The notes under the pieces: model-generated
Told to the model about the DNA's origin: nothing
Seen by the model: the letters and a program-made list of their open reading frames with translations, nothing else
The model's database searches: none
Program-made: the position numbers and the translations under genes
Shown: positions 58,131-64,000 of the stretch, piece by piece
Position numbering within the stretch: the first letter of the stretch is position 1
How the letters are laid out: each line of letters begins with the position of its first letter
Source: Micrococcales bacterium
GTDB taxonomy: Bacteria > Actinomycetota > Actinomycetes > S36-B12 > UBA10799
Assembly: GCA_016719135.1 (NCBI GenBank)
Contig: JADKAV010000018.1
Span: 1 to 64,000 of the forward strand
Reading direction: 5' to 3'
Length of the DNA stretch: 64,000 nucleotides

Positions 58131-58669
58131 GCCGGTTGTACGTGGTGTCCGGACCAAGTGGCGTCGGCAAGTCCACGGTGGTCGCGCGACTGTTGCAACA
58201 GCGCCCGGACATTTGGCTGTCCGTGTCGGCCACCACCCGCTCGCCGCGCCCAGGGGAGCAGCATGGTCGGGAGTACTTCTTCGTGTCTCCCGAGGAGTTC
58301 GCTGCGCTAGGGCATGCGGGGGAGTTGCTCGAGTGGGCAAGTTTCGCCGGAAACTCCTATGGCACCCCGCGTGGACCGGTGCAGGAGCACCTCGCCGCCG
58401 GGCAGTCCGTCCTGCTGGAGATCGAGCTCGAAGGCGCCCGGCAGGTCCGTGCCGCCATGCCAGAGGCCGTGCTGGTCTTCCTCGCCCCGCCGAGTCCTGA
58501 GGAACTCAAACGCCGGCTGGTCGGCAGAGGCACTGAGGATGACGCCGCGGTGGCCGCCCGGCTGGCTCGCGCGGACGCCGAACTGGCCGCCGTGGACGAG
58601 TTCGATCACGTGGTCCGCAACGTGGACATCGATGTGGCCGCGGCCGAATTGGGCGCGTTGATCGAGTAG
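58127..58669 (+). CDS. gmk: Guanylate kinase
   Basis: Gmk phosphorylates GMP to GDP. The 180-residue protein shows the P-loop VVSGPSGVGKSTVVARL, the GMP-binding segment SATTRSPRPGE followed by HGREYFFVSPEEF, LEWASFAGNSYGTP and VLLEIELEGARQVRAAMP. GTG 58127 overlaps the mihF stop (GTGA). It is about ten residues shorter at the N-terminus than some homologues. Confidence 0.97.
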   Translation: MSRLYVVSGPSGVGKSTVVARLLQQRPDIWLSVSATTRSPRPGEQHGREYFFVSPEEFAALGHAGELLEWASFAGNSYGTPRGPVQEHLAAGQSVLLEIELEGARQVRAAMPEAVLVFLAPPSPEELKRRLVGRGTEDDAAVAARLARADAELAAVDEFDHVVRNVDIDVAAAELGALIE

Positions 58670-58848
58670 CCCCTCCAAAAGTGGGCACCGGGCCCGTCCG
58701 ACTGCCCACTTCCGGTGGGATGTTTCGGACATTTGCCATATTTGGGCCCGCTTTTCCTCTCTTTGATGGCAGATTCACGAACTGGAAAGCAGGTATTGCC
58801 CACTTCGGGAGAGGGAGCCGTCTTCCGCGGCCGAGCGCGCCCTCGACT

Positions 58849-59262
58849 TCACCGCCGGCCGGCCATCACATCAGGGCCGCCGAGCGCCCGTGCGGCCCTG
58901 ATGTGATGGTCAGACACGGACGAAAGCCATATTTGGGCATAGTGCCTTCAGATGAGGGCCAGTTAGGGCCAAACGCCCGGTCAACGGCCCCCATGTGATG
59001 GCCGGGCGCCAATGCCAAAGGTGGTGCCGACCCCGGCTTAGAGGAACTCGACTTTGGGTCGGCACAGGCGATGGGCTTAGGCCCGCGGCCGAGCTGGGCG
59101 CGGCTTCACCGCCCGCCGGCCATCACATCAGGGCCGCCGGGCGCCCGTGTGGCCCTGATGTGATGGTCGGGCCTGGGACGAAGGCCATATTTGGGGCATA
59201 GTGCCATCAGATGAGGGCCAGTCAGGGCCAAAAGCCCGGTCAACGGCCCCCATGTGATGGCC
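58849..59262 (+). repeat. Intergenic direct repeat with strong hairpins between gmk and rpoZ
   Basis: About 700 bp without a gene separate gmk from rpoZ. A unit of about 155 bp occurs at about 58849-59003 and again at 59105-59262. Each opens with a long hairpin: in copy 1 CCATCACATCAGGGCCGC (58863-58880) pairs perfectly over 18 bp with 58892-58909; in copy 2 sixteen bases pair (59120-59135 with 59151-59166). Each unit closes with another half-site CATGTGATGG. The first 180 bp after gmk (58670-58848) are AT-richer and hold nothing I recognise. Translations over the array are not protein-like. Confidence 0.85.
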
Positions 59263-59339
59263 GCCCCCGCGATCGTCCCTGCCGGGCGCCTGCATGAGTA
59301 GCCGTGACGACCGACTCCGTGCCGGAAGCGATGATCGGC

Positions 59340-59345
59340 TACCCT
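59340..59345 (+). promoter_or_regulatory. -10 box of rpoZ
   Basis: TACCCT would give a start near 59352 and a short leader of about 24 nt with GAAAGG (59363-59368) before the GTG at 59376. Confidence 0.45.
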
Positions 59346-59375
59346 TGAGTGAGTTTGCCAACGAAAGGTTCCCCT

Positions 59376-59654
59376 GTGGCAGTTGTAGACGACCGTACTG
59401 AGGGCATTACGTACCCTCCGCTTGACGCATTGCTCGACAAGACCGATTCCAAGTACTCCCTGGTCATCGAAGCGGCGCGCCGCGCTCGCCAGATCAACGC
59501 GTACTACAGCCAGTTGTCCGAAGGTGCCCTCGAGCACGTCGGTCCGCTCGTGGAGACCTACCAGCACGAGAAGCCGCTGTCCATCGCCCTGCGCGAGATC
59601 AACGACGGTCTGCTGGAGACCAGCAACGTCACGGTCGAGGAGACCGAAGCCTGA
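59376..59654 (+). CDS. rpoZ: RNA polymerase omega subunit
   Basis: Omega stabilises the beta-prime subunit of RNA polymerase. The 92-residue protein has the actinobacterial signature TYPPLDALLDKTDSKYSLVI followed by EAARRARQINAYYSQL and KPLSIALREINDGLL. GTG 59376 is chosen from the AVVDDRTEGITYPP start and the GAAAGG at 59363-59368. Its stop overlaps the following coaBC frame. Confidence 0.97.
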   Translation: MAVVDDRTEGITYPPLDALLDKTDSKYSLVIEAARRARQINAYYSQLSEGALEHVGPLVETYQHEKPLSIALREINDGLLETSNVTVEETEA

Positions 59655-60859
59655 AACCCGAGGTCGTCCTCGGTGTAGGTGGCGGGATCGCCGCCTACAA
59701 GGCTGCTGAGGTCCTACGCCGGATCCAGGCGCTCGACGCCGCGGTGACGGTGGTCCCGACCAGGACCGCTCTTGAATTTGTGGGGGCTGCCACATGGTCG
59801 GCGTTGTCGGGCCGTCCGGCGACCTGCGACTTCTTTGACAACGTGCATGAGGTTCCGCACGTGCAGATCGGCAAGCAGGCAGAACTGGTGGTCGTGGCCC
59901 CGGCCACCGCCAACTTGCTGGCCAAGGCGGCCTACGGGCTGGCCGACGATCTGCTGACGAACACCCTGCTCACCGCGCATTGCCCAGTCATCATGTTCCC
60001 GGCCATGCACACGGAGATGTGGGAACACCCTGCGACCCGCGCCAACGTCGCCACCTTGCGCGACCGGGGCGTCCTGGTCGTCGATCCGGATTCTGGGCGC
60101 CTCACCGGATTCGATTCTGGCCCCGGACGCCTGCCCGAGCCCGAAGCCATCGCCTGGATCGTCCAGGCAGCCCTCGCCTCCCGGGACCTCAAACCCGACC
60201 TGCGGGGCCGGCACATCGTCGTCAGCGGCGGTGGCACCCGCGAACGCCTCGACCCGGTACGTCACATCGGGAACCGTTCGAGTGGTCGGCAGGCCATGTC
60301 GCTGGCCGCAGCGGCGGTAGCCCGTGGAGCCCGGGTAAGCCTGATCCGTGGGGATGTGAAAGTGCCGAACGCGGCCGGTATCGACATCGTCGACGCCTTG
60401 ACCGCCGACGAGATGCTGGACGCGGCGCGCACCCTGGCCGAGAGCGCCGACGCGGTGATCATGGCTGCGGCAATCGCCGATTTCCGGGCGGAGACCCTGC
60501 CCGACGCCAAGATCAAGAAGTCAGACAGCTCCACCCTCAACCTGAACCTTGTCCACAACCCCGATGTCCTTGCCACGTTGGTGCGCGAGCGCTGGGGGGA
60601 CAGCCCACTGCTGGTCGGTTTCGCCGCCGAAACCGGCGATGACAACGGCACCTGGCTTGAGCACGCCGAGGCGAAGTTCGCGGCGAAAGGCTGCGACATC
60701 ATGATCGCCAACCCGGTGGGCCACAACCGTGGATTCGGCACGGAGCACAACGAAGCGGTGATGCTGCTCGGGGGCGGGGTCACAGAAGAGGTCCCGGGGA
60801 CCAGCAAGATCGAGTTGTCCCACCGGATCCTTGACACGATTGCTGACCGCCTGATCTGA
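59651..60859 (+). CDS. coaBC: Bifunctional phosphopantothenoylcysteine decarboxylase / phosphopantothenate-cysteine ligase
   Basis: CoaBC makes 4'-phosphopantetheine, the CoA precursor, from 4'-phosphopantothenate and cysteine. The FMN-binding decarboxylase half shows KPEVVLGVGGGIAAYKAAEV, VHEVPHVQIGKQAELVVVAP and VIMFPAMHTEMW; the ligase half shows VVSGGGTRERLDPVRHIGNR, AAIADFRAE and KIKK. The family N-terminus requires a start near 59651, where no ATG, GTG or TTG exists in frame. CTG at 59651, overlapping the rpoZ stop (CTGA), gives LKPEVVLGV and is the best candidate; a miscalled base is the alternative. The next standard start, GTG 59744, would delete the FMN site. Confidence 0.94.
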   Translation: MKPEVVLGVGGGIAAYKAAEVLRRIQALDAAVTVVPTRTALEFVGAATWSALSGRPATCDFFDNVHEVPHVQIGKQAELVVVAPATANLLAKAAYGLADDLLTNTLLTAHCPVIMFPAMHTEMWEHPATRANVATLRDRGVLVVDPDSGRLTGFDSGPGRLPEPEAIAWIVQAALASRDLKPDLRGRHIVVSGGGTRERLDPVRHIGNRSSGRQAMSLAAAAVARGARVSLIRGDVKVPNAAGIDIVDALTADEMLDAARTLAESADAVIMAAAIADFRAETLPDAKIKKSDSSTLNLNLVHNPDVLATLVRERWGDSPLLVGFAAETGDDNGTWLEHAEAKFAAKGCDIMIANPVGHNRGFGTEHNEAVMLLGGGVTEEVPGTSKIELSHRILDTIADRLI

Positions 60860-60928
60860 GTCGCGTCAGCGCCACAGCTCGTGTCGTACCTCATCCGTAG
60901 ACTTCGGATCGAGACCTAGGGAGGGCCC

Positions 60929-62119
60929 GTGGCCAAGCGCCTGTTTTCGTCCGAGTCGGTGACCGAGGGGCATCCGGACAAGATCGCCGACCAGATCAGC
61001 GACAGCATCCTGGATGCCATGCTCACTGGGGACGCGGAGTCCCACGTGGCCGTGGAAACACTGGTCACCACCGGTCTGGTCGTAGTGGCCGGGGAGGTGG
61101 ATACCCGCACCTATGTGGACATCCCACGCGTGGTCCGTAAGTGCATTCTGGACATCGGATACGACTCCTCCGACAAGGGATTCGACGGCCAATCATGCGG
61201 GGTGTCGGTGTCCTTGGACCGTCAGTCGCCCGACATCCGGCAAGGCGTCGACGACTCCTGGGAGGAGCGGTACGAGCACAGCGCCGACCCTCTGGACGCG
61301 CAAGGTGCAGGCGATCAGGGGCTGATGTTCGGGTATGCATGCACGGATACCCCAGAACTGATGCCGCTGCCCATCGCGCTGGCCCAGCGCCTGAGCAGGC
61401 GGTTGACCGCGGTGCGCAAGCAGGCGGTGATCCCTTATCTGCGGCCCGATGGCAAGGTGCAGGTGACCATCGAGTATGACGGAACGAAGCCGGTCGCGGT
61501 GAACACCGTCGTGGTTTCCAGTCAGCACATCGAGGACATCGATCTGGACACCCTGCTGGCCCCGGACATCGAGGAGTTCGTGATCCAGCCCGAGCTCGCA
61601 GGTCTGGAACTGGCCACCGACGGTGTCCGCGCCTTGGTCAACCCCACGGGTCGTTTTGTGGACGGCGGTCCCGCGGCCGACGCGGGCGTGACCGGCCGGA
61701 AGATCATCGTGGACACCTACGGAGGCATGGCCCGACACGGCGGGGGAGCCTTCTCCGGCAAGGACCCATCCAAGGTCGACCGGTCGGCGTCCTACGCGAT
61801 GCGCTGGGTGGCCAAGAACATCGTCGCGGCGGGGTTGGCAACCCGCTGCGAGGTGCAAGTGTCATATGCGATCGGTGCGGCCCACCCAGTGGGGCTGTTC
61901 GTCGAGACTTACGGAACCGGCGTAGTGCCCGATGAGAAGCTCGAGGACGCGATCCTGGCTGTGTTCGACCTGCGTCCTGCGGCGATCATCCGTGACCTCG
62001 AGCTCAAACGCCCGATCTACCTGCAGACGGCGGCGTATGGACACTTCGGCCGCGAGGAGCCGGACTTCACCTGGGAACGCACAGACCGCGTGTCGGCGCT
62101 GCAAGCAGCTGTCGAGTAG
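60929..62119 (+). CDS. metK: S-adenosylmethionine synthase
   Basis: MetK makes S-adenosylmethionine from methionine and ATP. The 396-residue protein shows SSESVTEGHPDKIADQISD, the ATP motif GAGDQGLMFGYAC, IDTYGGMARHGGGAFSGKD given as VDTYGGMARHGGGAFSGKD, and KVDRSASYAMRWVAKNIV. GTG 60929 has AGGGAGG about five bases upstream. The 69-bp gap after coaBC is too short for a SAM riboswitch. The stop overlaps the next start (TAGTG). Confidence 0.98.
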   Translation: MAKRLFSSESVTEGHPDKIADQISDSILDAMLTGDAESHVAVETLVTTGLVVVAGEVDTRTYVDIPRVVRKCILDIGYDSSDKGFDGQSCGVSVSLDRQSPDIRQGVDDSWEERYEHSADPLDAQGAGDQGLMFGYACTDTPELMPLPIALAQRLSRRLTAVRKQAVIPYLRPDGKVQVTIEYDGTKPVAVNTVVVSSQHIEDIDLDTLLAPDIEEFVIQPELAGLELATDGVRALVNPTGRFVDGGPAADAGVTGRKIIVDTYGGMARHGGGAFSGKDPSKVDRSASYAMRWVAKNIVAAGLATRCEVQVSYAIGAAHPVGLFVETYGTGVVPDEKLEDAILAVFDLRPAAIIRDLELKRPIYLQTAAYGHFGREEPDFTWERTDRVSALQAAVE

Positions 62120-63978
62120 TGGCGGAGGTTGCCAGGGTCGCGATCGAAACCCCGCTGCCGCACCTCGATCGGCTGTTCGACTTCGCGATCCCGGAGGAGT
62201 TGGATTCGTCTGCGCTGCCGGGTTGTCGTGTCAAAGTGCGGTTCCACGGACGTCAGGTCGCCGGTTGGCTCATCGAACGAGGCGAAGGAGAGTTCTCCGG
62301 CGCGCTGCAGCCATTGCTCAAGGTCGCCGGTCCGCCGGTGCTGACCGCGGAAGTAGCGGCGCTGTGCAGACGGGTGGCGGACCGGTATGCCGGAAGCCTG
62401 ACCGATGTCCTGCGTTTCGCGGTGCCCGCCCGGGTGGCAGCGGTGGAGAAGCAGCCGACGCCGCAGGCCGCTGATCCGCCGGACGCAGTCGATCTGGCCG
62501 GATGGAGTGACTACGGAGATGCGCATTCCTTCCTGAACGGCCGTTCCGGGGCCGGCAGTTGGATCTGTCATCCGCGTGACGATCCGTTCGCGATGTTGGC
62601 CGCGGCCGCGGTGAACGCGGCGGCACGCGGACGGGCTGCGGTGCTGGTGGTCCCCGACGCCCGAGACGTCCGGGTTCTGCATGCCGCGTGTACGGAACTG
62701 GTCGATCCTGCGTTGATCGCTGTGGTGTCCGGTGAGGCCTCGAACCGGATGCGGTACAAGACGCACCTTTCCATCCTGGCCGGAGCCCAGCCGATCGTCA
62801 TCGGCACGAGGTCGGCGGTCTTCGCGCCGGTTCCCGATCTGGGGCTGATCGCCGTGTGGGACGACGGCGACGATATCCTCGCCGAGCCGCAGACCCCCGG
62901 CTGGCACGCCCGGGAAGTGGCAGCCCTGCGCGCGTGGGAACACCAGGGGCTGGTGCTCGTGGGAGGGTTCGTGCGGACGGCGGCAACCGCGCAGTGGCTG
63001 GTGGACGGGAACGCCGCGGACCTTCGGCTGGTTCGCGAGACCGCCCGGGACCGGCGCTTCCGCGTGGACGCGCTCCACGAGCCGGAGGCCGACCGCCGCC
63101 GGCTTCCCAGTAGGGGCTTCTCGGTCCTGCGAACCGGCCTCGAGACCGGGCCAGTTCTGGTGCAAGTGCCCAGGGTAGGCGGCGCGACCGGCTTGCTGTG
63201 CACGTCATGTGGGTACGTCCTGCGCTGTGCCAAGTGCGGGGGCGGGGTTCGGGCCGACCGCTCAGGACAGCCGCGCTGCCGGTTGTGCCACGCAGCAGCC
63301 GACGTGTGCAACGAATGCGGTGAGCACGAGTTCGTCGGGGTGGGTTCGGGGTCCGGTCGCAGCACGGAGGAGCTGCAACAGGCCTTCCCGGGCACGCCGG
63401 TATTGCGCAGTGATGCCGATTCCGGTGTGCTTGATGAGGTCGACGCGCAGGCAGCCATCGTCGTCGCGACACCAGGGTCTGAGCCGCGCGTGGACGGCGG
63501 ATACCGCGCGCTGCTGATCCTGGACACGGAGGTTCTGCTGGCGCGCAGTGCCTTGCGGGCCAGGGAGGAAGCAGCACGGCGCTGGATGGCGGCCATCGCG
63601 TTGACGGCGCCGGATGCCACGACGCTGGTGGTGGCCCCGCAGGACGTGCCCGTTGTGCAGGCGCTGGTCCGCAACGACCTCGGCGCCCTCGCGGAGGCCG
63701 AACTCGCCGACCGCGCCGAAGCCCACATGCCACCGGCCTACCGCTGCGTGCGGCTGCGCGGGGAGCGGGAGGCCGTGGACGCGTGGCTAGCCGATTATTC
63801 CGGCGACGTGTTGGGACCGCTGGACACCATGCAGGGCAGTGAGGCGCTGCTGCTGGCCCCGCATCGGCAGTCCGGTCCGATGCTGCGCAGGGTTCAGCAG
63901 ATCCAAGGGCAGCGTTCGAAGGCCGGTCAGCCCGTGGTCGAGGTGCGGGTCGATCCGGTCAACCTCGGGGACGTATAG
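62119..63978 (+). CDS. priA: Probable replication restart protein PriA (N'), helicase motifs degenerate
   Basis: 619 residues. The N-terminal DNA-binding part starts RVAIETPLPHLDRLFDFAIP, followed by GCRVKVRFHGRQVAGWLIER. The zinc-binding insertion is clear: CTSCGYVLRCAKCGG and CRLCHAAADVCNECGE give eight cysteines. The Walker A motif that should follow the N-terminal domain is absent, and the DEEH-type Walker B is replaced by WDDGDD. This is known for actinobacterial PriA proteins, which are thought not to be active helicases and to act structurally in fork restart. GTG 62119 overlaps the metK stop. Confidence 0.92.
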   Translation: MAEVARVAIETPLPHLDRLFDFAIPEELDSSALPGCRVKVRFHGRQVAGWLIERGEGEFSGALQPLLKVAGPPVLTAEVAALCRRVADRYAGSLTDVLRFAVPARVAAVEKQPTPQAADPPDAVDLAGWSDYGDAHSFLNGRSGAGSWICHPRDDPFAMLAAAAVNAAARGRAAVLVVPDARDVRVLHAACTELVDPALIAVVSGEASNRMRYKTHLSILAGAQPIVIGTRSAVFAPVPDLGLIAVWDDGDDILAEPQTPGWHAREVAALRAWEHQGLVLVGGFVRTAATAQWLVDGNAADLRLVRETARDRRFRVDALHEPEADRRRLPSRGFSVLRTGLETGPVLVQVPRVGGATGLLCTSCGYVLRCAKCGGGVRADRSGQPRCRLCHAAADVCNECGEHEFVGVGSGSGRSTEELQQAFPGTPVLRSDADSGVLDEVDAQAAIVVATPGSEPRVDGGYRALLILDTEVLLARSALRAREEAARRWMAAIALTAPDATTLVVAPQDVPVVQALVRNDLGALAEAELADRAEAHMPPAYRCVRLRGEREAVDAWLADYSGDVLGPLDTMQGSEALLLAPHRQSGPMLRRVQQIQGQRSKAGQPVVEVRVDPVNLGDV

Positions 63979-64000
63979 CAACAGATGCACCCCCGTAGAC

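Noticed and set aside
60860..60928. SAM riboswitch before metK
   Set aside because: Only 69 bp are available and no conserved SAM-riboswitch helices are seen.

Overview
The window reads as a chromosome segment of a high-GC Actinomycetota bacterium, probably assembled from a metagenome or from error-prone long reads. The evidence is gene content and order. It runs rpsO-pnp-M16-dapB, then trpE...trpC-trpB-trpA-lgt-gltB-gltD-pyk, then a bldD-type regulator next to pyrR-pyrB-pyrC-carA-carB-pyrK-pyrD-pyrF-mihF-gmk-rpoZ-coaBC-metK-priA. This layout, the MihF-type integration host factor, the dual-role HisA/PriA isomerase, GTG starts and many ATGA/GTGA overlaps are typical of that phylum. I cannot name a genus.

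Layout. 0-5 kb: rpsO, pnp, an M16 peptidase, dapB and a small membrane protein, most of them frameshifted as given. 5.1-6.45 kb: a homopolymer-rich GC/AC segment that looks like assembly noise. 6.5-9.1 kb: an accessory patch with a Panacea-domain protein, a mazEF toxin-antitoxin pair and a GNAT enzyme. 9.2-15.9 kb: two large secreted surface proteins on the minus strand (DUF11/DUF5979 repeats; vWFA plus DUF5979) that share a basic C-terminal module and near-identical terminators. 16.1-19.8 kb: tetR-glpD, divergent from an FAD oxidase of the alkyl-DHAP synthase type. 19.8-20.9 kb: a VapBC45-like pair embedded in 47-nt palindromic repeats. 20.9-35.1 kb: histidine and tryptophan genes interleaved with a transporter, a two-component system, small membrane proteins and a MauE-DsbA-Lgt cell-envelope group. 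35.2-38.8 kb: a PstS-like solitary binding protein, a hydrolase and a secreted RCC1-repeat protein. 38.9-47.2 kb: gltBD, a repeat-filled intergenic region, and pyk. 47.3-64 kb: bldD-like, the UMP operon and housekeeping genes.

How it works together. The his and trp genes share PRPP chemistry; no separate trpF is seen, so the PriA/HisA isomerase probably serves both routes. GltBD supplies glutamate. The pyr operon encodes UMP synthesis from carbamoyl phosphate to OMP decarboxylation under PyrR. The glpD/FAD-oxidase pair points to glycerol-3-phosphate or DHAP (possibly ether-lipid) metabolism under a local TetR repressor.

Main points for a second look: the shared C-terminal module of the two surface proteins; three unrelated families of palindromic intergenic repeats; a truncated VapC-like toxin whose reading frame runs into one repeat array; tandem 11-bp repeats inside the mazEF promoter; and a recurrent TANNNT box 6-7 nt before start codons, suggesting leaderless mRNAs. 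A strong caution: frameshifts cluster in pnp, M16, the DUF11 protein, pyrB/pyrC/carA/carB and a few others. They are much more likely sequencing or consensus errors than biology, because the affected genes are essential and the frames resume cleanly.
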